Assembly: GCF_034190915.1 (NCBI RefSeq)
Contig: NW_026947484.1
Location: 84,515,982 to 84,579,981 of the forward strand
Source: Cavia porcellus
Lineage: Eukaryota; Chordata; Mammalia; Rodentia; Caviidae
Length of the DNA: 64,000 nucleotides
Direction: 5' to 3'
The position numbers and the translations under genes were made by a program. How positions within the stretch are numbered: position 1 is the stretch's first letter; each line of letters begins with the position of its first letter. The notes beneath the pieces were generated by a model. It saw only the letters and a program-made list of their open reading frames with translations. It had not been told where the DNA came from and did not search any database. Positions 10,950-22,175 of this stretch are shown here, piece by piece.

Positions 10950-11870
10950 TTTCAGGCCCTTTACTACAAGATCATGGAACTCTAATTACTCTAACCAGCA
11001 CAACTGAAGTTATTTTCTTCTCATTTTATAGGAATTACAAATAATATCTGATTTGTAAAATTTCATTACCTATTATACAGAAGATAGTATACTTATCTCC
11101 TCCCAATTACTGGAGAAATGGTAAAGGGAGAAAAAAAAATACTCATTATAAAGATGTACATACCACAAGTTTTTCAGTAAAATAACCTTCACAAAAATTT
11201 AATATTATGAGACACTATAGTTAAAAATTCTATGTACAAATTAACATATTGGAAATAATTAAATGAAAGTCAAGTAATGATCAAGCCATTTGTCACCCCA
11301 TACCTGAAGACTGATTTGCACACTCAAAATTCAAAGAAACCTGCATCAATAATAATGAAAAGTTAAAATCAATTGTTCTATTATATAAACATTTTTCCAT
11401 TTTGGAAGTTATACCTAGTCCTTTTCTGATTAATTATATGCTTTTAGAGGTGAGGGATTTATAGTTCAGGGGTATTCCTCTACCTCACCAGTACTAAGGT
11501 CCTTTATGGTGTTTAATAAGTATTATTTGATGTTTCATATATAAGTAGTCTTTTCTCCCCAGTCTCAACAGCACTTTTTGGCTTCAGTCTAGTTATTGAG
11601 CATTTGTCTTCTTTTTTTTACACAAATCTGTGACTTGGAAATCTACTTAATATCCTACTCTTCCTGGGACATGAGGGGGTTGCTCTTGCCTGACACAGTG
11701 TTTCCATGAGGTCAGAGTTCTGCCCTTCCTCCTGCTAGGGAAGAACTTCCCATGTGCACCATGAATCCAAAAGGCCTCCTTGTCCTACCTCATGTCTTAG
11801 ATATTTACTGTTACTTTCAGTGATATGTTGGACCCAACTCTTTCAGGCTTAAGAGATTGTTAAATATTCA
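10950..11870. other. Unique AT-rich DNA with a weak ID-like fragment
   Basis: No gene is seen. At 11447-11512 the text 'gaggtgagggatttatagtt' followed by 'caccagtactaagg' faintly resembles an ID-type SINE, but it is too degraded to call firmly. Confidence 0.4.
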
Positions 11871-11871
11871 A

Positions 11872-11896
11872 TTTTTTTTTTTTTTTTTTTTTTTTT
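11872..11896 (+). repeat. Poly(T) run
   Basis: A 25-base T homopolymer that could be the antisense tail of an unrecognised retroposon. Confidence 0.9.
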
Positions 11897-11899
11897 GGA

Positions 11900-14800
11900 G
11901 CAGGGTTGTGGCAGAAAAACCAGTCATAACGGATGTGCTAAAAATTTTTAAAAAAATCATAGAAATGCTTATTATAACTGGAAAGCTAGCTTATTTACAC
12001 ACTACTGGATCACTGTGTTTTTAGAGTATATTTGGTAATTCCAAATACCAGAGCCAGGAAATATTATTGAACCATTTATATCTTGATCTCTTGGTCTTGT
12101 TCTCTGTACTTGAAACTGGTGTTACCAGTGCATGCCTTGTCTCAGAAGTCCGTGAAGTTTTGGATTCTGGTTCCTTTAGTGTTTCTTCTATTGCACTAGG
12201 AGCAGTTGAAATATGGAGAGATGGATCAAATGTTCTGACATTGAAAATTCTGTTTTTGCATCTGGTCTTAGCTGTCAAAGTACACCTATTTGTAGTCTGA
12301 CCTCTCAACCACCAAAATGTGGTTTCAGATTAGAAATGCCTACTCTCCTTTAATATAAACACATTTTGACTGTAGTTTTGGAAGTACACACTTCAAGGGA
12401 GGTTTGCTAAGACTTAAGTGGTCCTGTGCTGTTCACTGTCATTTGGATCCACACACTTATTTTGAGTATCTTTATTTAACACCAGGCAAAAAAACTGTCA
12501 TGTACTCAACAACAGCATGGGATATTTTTAGTAATCGACAGTAAGTCCATTGTGCGTAACTAACTGAGGTGAGCTTTGATATCATCATTGGCAAGAAAGT
12601 TAAATAATTACTTGGTGCTACAAACTTAAGTTCTTTAATGCCTATTGCTTTGTTTAACTGGTGTGTGAGAGCCAGTAAAAGACTTCTCTGAACAAGGTTA
12701 TTATAGACTCCTAATAGTAAAATTAGAAAATACAATTTCAAATCACCCTATAATACATAGGGACATGGTTCTGTATCAAGTCTAGTAGACTTTATGCCTT
12801 GCAAGAGATCAGACACTTACTAGTGTTAATGGTTACTGCATTGCTCAATATACTCAACCTCTGGTTGAGGTTCAATTCCAGCATAAATCACTTGTTACAT
12901 TGTAAAGACCAGTATTTTGTACACATGATATTATATTTTTTTCCATCAGAAAAGTCTTTGTGAATTCTAATAGCACACCATAGTTTTACTGTTTAAAATT
13001 ATTTAACTTAAATAGTTTATGACCCCAAATCTCTATAGTATTCTTCATAGTACTCAGTATCATTTTATTCATCTCATTTGTAATTTAGCAAGCATTTACA
13101 TCATTTTAATCTACTTCAATGTTTAAAAACTCAGCACAAAAATCTTTGAAATATCTCTATGCAACATTTGAAATATCTTGAACAAATTAGCATATGAAGT
13201 GAAAGCCTCATATTTTTATCAATCTATCACCTCTTAGCCATGTCAACACAAGAGTTATTGGAGCTAGACAACAAGCCAAATCTAAATCACTTATCTGTTA
13301 AAGATACTGTGGAATTCTAAACTTTTGGCCCATCACGCCCTGTGCCTGTTTTCTTACTTGGCTGCTGTTGGCTAGAATGATCAAGATCCGGATTATGACC
13401 ACATTCATATAATTCTTCCCAAATGTTTTCCTTCCTGACATTCTTTAGCCATATAGATCATTCTCATGTTCAAAAGGTGAAAAAGTTGCAGGAAGAAGAT
13501 AAATTTTTGTTTGGATGATATAACCATAGTGCAAATTAAGGGATAGAAGGCAAAATTGGCCGTGTAATGTTGAAAATCAAACTCCTCTGGAATCCACAAA
13601 GCTCATGGCTGTTGGTGGAGAGTGAGCAGAACTAGGAAGAGAGCAGTGTTAAGCCACAGCTCAGATTTAAAACACGTGTGTCTAAGAAAAACAAAATAAA
13701 ACAGATGAAAAAAAAAAAAAAAAGCTCCAAGACTGGGCTTATTTTCAATGCAAATTTTGTTTGATTTCACAGTGTGTAGGAAGGCCAAAAATGAGCTAAT
13801 TTTCAATGCTATTTACATTATCTGCCAGGTGCTAAATTTGTTATAGACCATAGCATTGTTTTCTGGAATTGTCCATTCCTTCACTAAGCCATTCTTTCTT
13901 TACGCCTTCCTGTGCATACTTTTGGTTGGACCTTCAGGGGAAAAGATCCAAGTAGTTTTATTATGGCTTCAATCTTTTCTATTGGTAGAAATGAAAGCAC
14001 ATTCTGTTAGCTAGAGGGCTTTGGTCATAAACCAGTCACAGCATGTATTAACAGTTATCTACTGATTCAACTTATTGCTATACATTTTATATCAGGTGAA
14101 AAAAGGGGAAAATATGGTCTGAGTCTGAATTTCCCCCTCTGGAAAGTGAGAAACATTGGTGACTCTCTTTCTTGACCATTGAGAGAACAAGAAATAGTAT
14201 ATGTAAGTGAAGAAGTATGGTGAATGGCATATGGTAAGTATTTAGTGAATAATTACTATTAATTATAAATCTCATAAGTGAGAGAAGAGTATCCGTGCAA
14301 AATTGTTGATGGACAAAATAAAGTAGGAAATTCATCCATGTTCTCAGTGAAACAGTTAACATTCACAAATCATTTAAAAAGGTGACTTCAATTACACTTC
14401 CCCAACTCTTTTCATAAAAAGACATTTCATAAAATGCTAAGTATAAGAAGACAAAAAGGGCCAGGTGACAATTTCTGCTGCTCTCAGCTGTAGAGAATGA
14501 TGGGATTGCTCCCAAGGGTGTCTTTTAATAAAGTTCACTTTATTATTCTCTAATATATTTTAGCAAGCTTCACTGACTGTAACCATGACTTTCTTAAATG
14601 AGAGATCCTTTTTCTTTTCAAAGAAGCAAATTAAAATTACTTATCATAATTTGACTATGTCTGAAAGACAAATTCATACTTCTCATTGTTCAGTGGTTGT
14701 GCTACTATTTTAGACCAGGTTACTAGCATCACTAAACTTACTATAGAAAAGTAATCACACAGTGATTATTTTGAAAATAAAGAGTCCTGGAATTTTCTGT

Positions 14801-16290
14801 ACTACACACCTTTTGAGGTTTCTATCTGAACAGCCTAAGCTTTATATTTTGCTCATCATAAATTAAATGACTTTTAATCTTCATAGAACAAAATGCATCA
14901 ATGAACCATAATATGGCTTCTTTCTCTAAGGAGGAAGCGACAGTGTAATGTATTCAGTGGAGAGTTCTATCTCTTTCACATCTGGAACATATGAATTTAG
15001 CTGTCAAGAGAAAGATTGAAAATGTGCCCAAGTGACAACGCCATATGATTTTCAGCATGAAAGTCTGTCTCTATCATTCTAAGCCCTACTGTATTAGGTT
15101 ATCAGAGCAAATATAATGATACATAATTTATAAATTTAGATTCCTCTCCTTCTTTCATGTTGTTCTTCTCAAGAATGAACAAAACATGTAATTTTTAAAA
15201 GGAAGGCACGGCAAAGATTATTTCTTCCCTTGGTATTTTTGAATTCAATTTTAAAGGCTAACATTATCCTGAAGAGCTGCTGATCCCCAGAGTTCTATCC
15301 TTGTAAGAGACTTCTTGTTAAAATGAAGATTGAACTCTAAATTTTCAATTCCCATTGGGCTGCAATTACCATATTTATTTACATAATCTACCTGTTGTTT
15401 TTACTCCAAAGAAATATGCAAACATCTGCCTGCTGGTTTATTAACTTTAGGGAACATTGTTGATATTATAAATCCATTTCACAACATGGTACAATTAATG
15501 AGTGAAGGATACAATTAATTGGAATTCCATTGATCCACAGAATTTGCTACAGTGTTTTCTTTTCTTATAAGGGTGGGGAATCTATTTAATGGATTAATAG
15601 TTTTCTATAAGAAAGAAGGGAAATATTTCTTTAAAAGGTTTGAAGACTGATATTTACAATTAGTATAGTGACATAAAAGAAAAGAAGAAAAAGATGCTTA
15701 TTTACTTCCTCTCTCCTGTCTTGTAGTTATTTGGGGTAGAGCTAACTATCTGGCATATTAATGATCTGTCTATTCTGAAGAAGAAAATGAACAATTCTAT
15801 CAGCTTTCAAAACCTCCAAAATAATAAAATTGAATAAAAAAAATCAGTTTTTTTTTTTTTTTTTTTTGTACAAGGAAACAAACTCCAGCCCAATGCAAGG
15901 TACTTTCAATACAAGTTTCTAATTTTTAAAATTTGCTTACATTTTAACTTAATTTTCTTTGCCCTATTTTTTTATAAAATGTTTGAATAGCCCTAATGCA
16001 GGTCTACCAATGCTTTTTTTCTAAATACTTATGAATAGCTACAAACTTTCTATCAACTAAATTAAACTTTCTATCAATTAAATCAAATCATTCTCTTTGC
16101 ATAGACCTCACTCTCCCTGCCCTCCTCTGAAACTACTGTACTCCATCCCCATGTGAAATTTTAAATTTATTTTGATGTTTTACATTTTCCGATGTAGCTC
16201 CCGTTTTCTGGATCTTTGTTTTGTCTTATGTGGTTTGCACCCAAGAGATGCTTAAGCATACTCCAGGTTGTTTCTTACAAAAGATCAGAA
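11900..16290. other. Unique AT-rich DNA, no gene
   Basis: This is a long stretch without recognisable coding sequence. It includes A or T homopolymers near 13708 and 15847 and a two-copy 21-bp tandem duplication at 16043-16084. The part at 15240-15560 is CpG-poor but dense in octamer-like ('atatgcaaa') and TAATTA-type motifs, and may be a conserved non-coding element. Confidence 0.5.
16043..16084 (+). repeat. Two tandem 21-bp copies
   Basis: The unit beginning 'aaactttctatcaa' occurs twice with two mismatches between copies. Confidence 0.85.
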
Positions 16291-16299
16291 GAAAAGCAA

Positions 16300-17150
16300 A
16301 TTTTAAAAGACTTATCTTTCTGAAATTACCTTTATTATACTTTCAGGTTATTGGAAGTTTGGGATGATATCATTTTCTTTTGTTCCCTAGAATTTTAAAG
16401 GAATTCCTGTCTTCTGGCACGTGAGTGTTCAGCGCTGTTTTGAGGCCTGCGATGCCATTCTTTCTATTACTTAGTACATGATCTGTGCCCAGATTTCTCT
16501 CCCTGTTGCCTGCACCCCTTGGTTTAGATTTTAGCTTGGCTATACTATAATTTCTCTATGTGCTTCATAGTTGGTCTTAAAACAAAAATCCATATGTTAA
16601 ACAGTTGCTGAATTCTTCCAATCAGGAGAATCATGTACTTTAGCCTAAATAAAGATTTCTTTTGTTATATTCTTATAATTTTTGTTCCTAGATTTTCTAT
16701 GATGTCCTTTATTTGGAAGTCATTTTAGTCAGATGTTGGATAACCTGGATCTATTCTCTAATTTACAATTTTTTTGATCACTTATTACTTTCCTTTTCCT
16801 TTCAATTTTCTAGGTGATTATATCATCTTAATCTTTCAACTCTCCTTCAATATCTAGCTCTTATATTTTAAATATGCAAGTTTTTCTCTACTTTTTCTAT
16901 CATAATTAATATTCTGTTCTAAATTAATGCATCCAATATTTTAAAGTTTTGCTCCTTAATTTTCAGTTTTAAAATTTTCTTTTACGTTGCAACTGATGAT
17001 TGTGTATCTGGTATCCTTCATTATTTGAGTGGTATTCCAAGAAGCTTTGTGGGAAGTTTTGTGTCCATATGCATACTGTGAAGATTCTTCTTGTTCTGTG
17101 GCTTTACAGCAGGGTAACTGGACAATGAGATAACTAGATCCATATAGCAT
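16300..17150. mobile_element. Old L1 piece, T-rich untranslated region
   Basis: The stretch is strongly T-rich on the + strand. It carries text I associate with the long untranslated regions of old mammalian L1 families, such as 'tcagatgttggataacctgg' near 16729, 'ctattctctaatttac' and 'ttctggcacgtgagtgttca' near 16413. No coding part is present. The orientation relative to the parent element could not be fixed. Confidence 0.45.
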
Positions 17151-17545
17151 TATGTGTGGGTGTTAAGATATGTATCTAGATGTCCCATAAAATATCATGC
17201 ACTCATATGTAGGCAGTTTAGAAGGTGACTGGATGAGGGTATGTGAATGTGGGTTAAGGGCATAGACAATGGAAGCCCACCGGGGTAGGGGTGGCACCAA
17301 TCAATATGTTTGTAACCCTGATGTAATGTAAATGGACTTAAAGAAGGCAGGCTTGTCACTGCTGCTTGATGCCTTCTGCCTGCCATACCATAAACTGTTT
17401 TTCCTCTACTATGCCATCCTGCCTTGGAGCCTGCTGACTATGGGCTGAATCCTCTATAAACTATGAGTTTAAAGAGATATTTCCTCTTTAACTTGTGGAT
17501 TTTGAGGTATTTTGCCCCAGCAAAGAGAAAAGTAAACATGACAGT
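17150..17545 (+). mobile_element. MaLR-type LTR
   Basis: The order of landmarks follows MaLR/ORR1-like LTRs: 'gtgactggatgagggtatgt' early, 'gccttggagcctgctgacta' near 17432, then 'atttcctctttaacttgt' and 'gaggtattttgccccagca' at the 3' end. It begins with TG near 17150 and ends near 17545 in 'catgaca'. No internal retroviral genes flank it, so it is a solo LTR. Confidence 0.6.
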
Positions 17546-17784
17546 GGATATTTTATTCAAGTACCACAAGGTTTCCTCAAAGAACAACCCTCCACCTTCA
17601 GTCCTTGTTCTGGTATTCTCCCTCCTTCCCCCTCTCCTCTTTCTCCTTGTCCCTCCTTACCTTCTTTCTTTTTCTGTTTTACTTTTTGGACATGTGTCCC
17701 CATAAAGATTGTGAAGGAAGAGTAGAAAATAACAGGTTATAAAAATCTGTGGCAACCTTAGGAAATTCTTTCTGGATTTGGGCT

Positions 17785-18012
17785 ACTGTTCTTTTCTTTT
17801 CTTTTCGTTTCTTTTTGCATTCTGGAGACCAAACTCGGTCTTTCACTTGGTTACATCCTCAGCCCTTTTATTAAAAATTGTATTTTTTCAAAAATTTGAG
17901 ACGGACTCTTGCTAAGTCACTAATTGTTCAGATTGGGCTTGAGTTCACAATCTTCCCACCTCCGCCTCCCTCAGGGCTGGCATTGCAGGCACAAGTTATC
18001 AAACTTGTCTTA
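17785..18012 (-). mobile_element. Composite ID+B1 SINE (B4-like)
   Basis: On the + strand a T-rich (TTTTC)n tail is followed by an antisense ID part ('ctggagaccaaactcggtct' to 'cctcagccc'), a T/A linker, and an antisense B1 part ('gagacggactcttgctaagt', 'gggcttgagttcacaatc', 'cctccgcctccctcagggct'). This fused architecture is known from rodents such as squirrels and dormice. Confidence 0.65.
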
Positions 18013-18620
18013 GTCTAACTCAATTTAAGGAGTTTTGAGAATTTTAGTTTGACTTGGGCATTGTCAAGGGCCCTTGGGTAAATGCTGGTCCTGGAATAGC
18101 TTTTGGGATTTCTGTAAAAAAGATTTGAAGCTAGAGAAATGCTGTATACAAAATGGAAATTTTAAATATCTCTTAACCAGTTTTAATGATTAAAGGAATA
18201 TTAAAAGTTTTAGTAAAGCATCTTAGAAGTCCCAGGATGTCTGAAAAGTAGCCACATTTATTATGAATATAGTTTTTAAAGCAATGCTAGAAAGTAACAT
18301 ACTCAATGTATCTTTTTCGAGTTTTCCCAGGTGAAAAAGAAAGCAAGACATAACTAACAGAATTCAAACTATGGACAAACAATAGAATTTTAATAAAAAT
18401 GGGACAAAATTGTCCATCACACTCTGTGAGTTACTGACACATGGTGTAAAACACTCCTTTCTCGGTTTTCCTAGCCCAGTCTTACCCCTCTCCGGGCCTG
18501 GTTACCTGGTGAGTTTGGTGTTTGTGGACTGTACCAATGAGGTTCTTTTACACTGTGGCTTCTTTTTGGTTCAGATAATGGAAGATACCAGCAGGATACT
18601 TTAGGTGGAAGAAAACAAGA
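18013..18620. other. Unique DNA, no gene
   Basis: No repeat or coding sequence is recognised. Short open frames near 18410 and 18471 look fortuitous. Confidence 0.5.
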
Positions 18621-18624
18621 GGCC

Positions 18625-18690
18625 TGAGTGAGTGTCTCGGTGGTAGAACCCTTCACTAGCATGCACAATGCCCGGGATTCAGTCTTCCGG
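18625..18690 (+). mobile_element. ID-type SINE fragment
   Basis: An ID-like body, 'tgtctcggtggtagaaccct' then 'actagcatgcac' then 'cccgggattcagtc', lacks a clear A-rich tail. Confidence 0.5.
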
Positions 18691-18939
18691 TTCTTTATGA
18701 GACATGGCACATGTAGTCACATGTTGTTTCTCTTTACCCAGGGTCAGGTTCTTGCTGCCTGGAGTGCTGCAGTAACACAGGTCTTTCTGAGTCCTGACAA
18801 CCCTATATCTCATCCAGGAAAGGTGTGGGGGTAACTTCCAGTTAACTCAGGGTGCTTCCTTCTCTGTTAATCTTGTCTCTTCTCTGTAAATAGCTATTAG
18901 TTTTCTGACAGAATACCAATGAATGTGCACAAATTGGGT

Positions 18940-19356
18940 AGTTTTGTGACCTCTCTTGAAAGTAAATAAAGTAGTGGTGTCACCCAAAGACTCAAGAGTT
19001 AAAGGCTTGGTCCACAGCCTGCGGGCCTCTGAAAAAGTAAGGAAATTTTTCAGAAGTGGGTCTAGTTGGACAGACATCTTTAAGACATATGGGAATATGA
19101 GCCCTGTAAGTCAAAACTGGGGTCCTGTTCCTCCCTTTCTCTCATTCTGTCTCCAGCTCTCCCTGCACGTCTCCTAACCACTATGAAGTGAGTGTCTTCC
19201 TGTGCTATTCCCTCCCATCACGATGTGTTGTCTCAAAGGAATAGGCTGACCCACCACATCCCGAAACCTTCAGAACTGAGCCAAAATAAGTCTTTCCTCT
19301 TTTAAGGTAATTATCTCAGGTATTTGTTGTGGTAACAGAACACAGACTAGCACACG
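18940..19356 (+). mobile_element. MaLR-type LTR
   Basis: The 3' half reads like MaLR LTRs: 'ctccctttctctcattctgt', 'gatgtgttgtctcaaagg', 'cttcagaactgagccaaaat', 'aagtctttcctcttttaagg' and 'caggtatttgttgtggtaac', then 'agaacacagactagcac'. The 'gagccaaaataa' block includes the LTR polyadenylation signal. The 5' half is poorly conserved, so the start is approximate. It is solitary. Confidence 0.6.
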
Positions 19357-19359
19357 GGT

Positions 19360-20310
19360 TGAGTGATATCATGAGCTTATTGCACAACACATACAAAGAT
19401 CAATAAAGGTTAACATGCATAAATATATTTTAAAATTTGAGTGTTTTTATTGATTATTTTGTTATGTAAATTCCCCGTTGTCTTTGGATTCACAGGTAAC
19501 ATGCTCACAATTTCAATTGCTTTCCCTATAAATTGCTATGGGGAATATATCCTGTTTATCTTAGAAGTCATTTCTATTCACTAGATGGTGGCTGTTATGA
19601 TCTTCAGGGACAATCAGAAATAGTATCTGTTTTAGCTTCACCCCAGGAAGATATGAAATTGTTGAATTTTTCCAGAGATCGCAAGATGTGGCTCACAAAT
19701 TTCAATATACTGTTTCTTAGGGAATAGCTTATAATTCATCCATTATTCTCATATCTTGGAAGAATAGTAAACCTGGAGAGTTTGACTTAAATATTATAGA
19801 ATTAAGTGGTTATGTGAGAAAACAGACCTATGGGTAAATAGATGGTAGAACATATTATAGCCACAGCATATAATTATATAACATATAATCACCTCTGCGG
19901 TTGTTACAGGTCAAAGAGTAGTAGATATTTTGAGGTACACATTATGAACAAACTATGTTATTCAAAGTCTTAAGGCTCAGAATGCACTCAGCAAGGAACG
20001 AGGGTCACATGCTATTCACTGCTAGTGTAGCTAAGAATGCATTTTTATCACCTGAGGATTTAATCTCTGACAATGCGAAATGTGTAGATGTGGCATTTCA
20101 ACAATCAGGTGTAGTGACAACTCTACACCCCGCACATATTTTAACAGCCATTTTACACGATTGTTTTATAAGACAATTATTTTCTATGGTACAATTTTAA
20201 ATTGTTAAATGCTCACTCAAACTTGGAATTTTAGGGCTGCCTTTCCTCTGTCTCGTGATGATACTTGTGGCAGAGAGACTTTAAGGTATTTCTCCTAGTC
20301 TCTTCCTCTT
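19360..20310. other. Unique AT-rich DNA, no gene
   Basis: Nothing recognisable apart from short AT-rich runs. Confidence 0.5.
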
Positions 20311-20317
20311 GGTGTCA

Positions 20318-20412
20318 AATTTTTTTTGAACGGGGTGAGTGACCTGAATTAAACCCAGGCCTTGCACATGCTAGTCAAGAACGGGACCACTATGGACAGC
20401 TCTGGCCCATGG
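20318..20412 (-). mobile_element. ID-type SINE, diverged
   Basis: Antisense ID text ('aaacccaggccttgcacatg' to 'cagctctggccca') follows a short T run. 'tggtgtc' on both sides may be a target-site duplication. Confidence 0.5.
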
Positions 20413-20479
20413 TGTCTGTGTTGAAAATTCTGCCCATTGAGTGTGATCTCAATCTTGCTATCAAACTTTTGGTGATACA

Positions 20480-20845
20480 GTCTCTCTCTCTCTTTTACTG
20501 ACTGTGAAGAACCAAGGTGGCATGTTGTGAAAAGCCTATAAAGAAAGCGTTAGGCAAGGAACTTTACAATGTTTGTGAGCTGTAAAGAGCCTCTAGCAGC
20601 CATCAAAAAGCCAGAATCCTCAGACTTGCAGTCAGAAGAATGGAGACTCTAACAACCTGAGTTAATGGAAGTAGACTCATCACCATTCGAGCCTTTAGAT
20701 AGAAGCTAAGCCTTGGTTGATGCATTGATTGCTTGCAGAGGACCCAAGTGAGCCATTCCTATTCTACCCACAGAGAGTGTGAGATAATAAATATATGTAT
20801 GTGTTAGGCCACTGAGTTTGTTACTCAGCATAGAAAATGAATATG
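20480..20845 (+). mobile_element. MLT1-like MaLR LTR
   Basis: The landmarks are in order: 'agaatggagactctaacaac', 'attcgagcctttagatagaa', 'gccttggttgatgcattgat', 'gcagaggacccaagtgagcc', 'gtgtgagataataaatatat' (polyadenylation signal) and 'gccactgagtttgttactca'. This is the usual 3' part of MLT1-type LTRs. A short CT run marks the left edge. Confidence 0.65.
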
Positions 20846-20851
20846 TTTACC

Positions 20852-20868
20852 ATATATATATATATATA
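20852..20868 (+). repeat. (AT)n microsatellite
   Basis: A short AT run directly follows the LTR. Confidence 0.85.
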
Positions 20869-20909
20869 GTTACTAAATACTGACTATGGTAGAGGAACAA
20901 TATATATTT

Positions 20910-20982
20910 GAACCGAGGACTGAACTCAGGCCTTGCACTTGCCAGGCCTGCGGTTATGCCACTGAGCTGTATCCCTAGCCCT
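20910..20982 (-). mobile_element. ID-type SINE
   Basis: Clear antisense ID text: 'gaggactgaactcaggcctt', 'cacttgccaggcctgc', 'atgccactgagctgtatccc' and 'tagccc'. The reverse complements of the A and B boxes are both visible. Confidence 0.75.
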
Positions 20983-20984
20983 AT

Positions 20985-21800
20985 TCAGAATATTTAAGAA
21001 GACTCCAGAAGTAATAGATTCATATACTTAAGGAAGTTATGGCAACTTCCTACACAAGGGCCTAAAGTCAAATGGGTGGGAATTTTTCACGTGCAGAAAA
21101 GGAAAATTGTTTATAGGTGGACCTGAGCAAAAGACTTTAAAGGAGAATTACAGAATCATACTGAAATTTTGATCAAGCTTTATCACATTTGATACCATAT
21201 GTGTATATTTCTGTTATTTTGTCTTCTAGGATAAGGAATTACCATTTGCTGTGGTGTGAGTGCATAACCTTGCTGTTAAATCCTCTGTCAAGTAGAGGTA
21301 AACATTCACAAAACTTTACAAAACTCAGCAGCAGTAAAAAGAAAATCTGTGACCTGCCTATGTCTTCATAGACTACATCACCAGAAATGTATTTCACGTC
21401 TTCTTAGGTAAGGTTTTCTGCAAAGCTTCAAGAGCCTGAATTTTGTGAATGAAACATACAAATGCAACAGATCATAATAAGAAGCAGGAGAAAGACGGCG
21501 TTAAGAGAGGAATGCAGATAGCACAGCTATTAATTTTAAAAACCTTGGCAACGATGTTTGAAAACTCCTGCCAGTTTTTCCTCCCAAACATCTGAGGCTT
21601 TATGGTTTATGTCAAGGTAACAAAAAGTGATTAAACTCTGATAGCTTATAAAAAGCTTTGCAACAATAATTAATATGTAGGGGCACAGAAACGAGAATTA
21701 ACCTTGGAACCAAAACAAAATCAATGTGCCCAAGGATAAGCCTAGTGTTGTGGTAACACTGTTGGGTCCTATCATTGATCACTGATGATAACAAAGAAGT
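20985..21800. other. Unique DNA, no gene
   Basis: No coding sequence or repeat recognised. Confidence 0.5.
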
Positions 21801-21804
21801 GATC

Positions 21805-21817
21805 AATTATAGACGAA
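21805..21817 (+). repeat. Target-site duplication, left copy
   Basis: The 13 bases 'aattatagacgaa' recur exactly at 22163-22175, on the far side of a poly(A)-tailed insertion. Confidence 0.9.
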
Positions 21818-22162
21818 CCGTGGGAGTAATAAAACCCAAAATATGTAATAGTCATTGTACAAAAGAGAGGAAAAGAAAGTGCTCTAAACGATATAACTGC
21901 ATGTATATCTAAGTGTATAAGATAGACAATGATATTACTGAGTTTTGTTGGATCATTGAACAGAACTTTTTGCAGTCTCACTGTTGGAATGTCTACTTTA
22001 TATGCTTTTATTTTGTAACTTGAACAAATATTTCTAAGATGACGATATATAATCCAGTAACTAGTGATTTTCTACTGTTTATTTTTTTTTCTGAAATTCT
22101 GTATAACTTGTACCCTTTTTCTGCCTTTTCCCCCCTTTTCTCCTTAAATAAAATAAAAAAAA
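21818..22162 (+). mobile_element. Short processed retro-insertion with poly(A), parent unknown
   Basis: About 345 bases lie between two perfect copies of a 13-bp direct repeat. The insert ends in a pyrimidine-rich stretch, then AATAAA-type signals ('ccttaaataaaataaaa') and a poly(A) tail ending at the right-hand repeat. These are the hallmarks of L1-mediated target-primed reverse transcription of a polyadenylated RNA. The body has no ORF and no SINE promoter boxes, so a 5'-truncated mRNA 3' UTR or the 3' end of an L1 are the likely sources. The exact flanking repeat points to a fairly recent event. I do not recognise the parent. Confidence 0.8.
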
Positions 22163-22175
22163 AATTATAGACGAA
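22163..22175 (+). repeat. Target-site duplication, right copy
   Basis: Exact second copy of the 13-bp sequence at 21805-21817, directly after the poly(A) tail. Confidence 0.9.
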
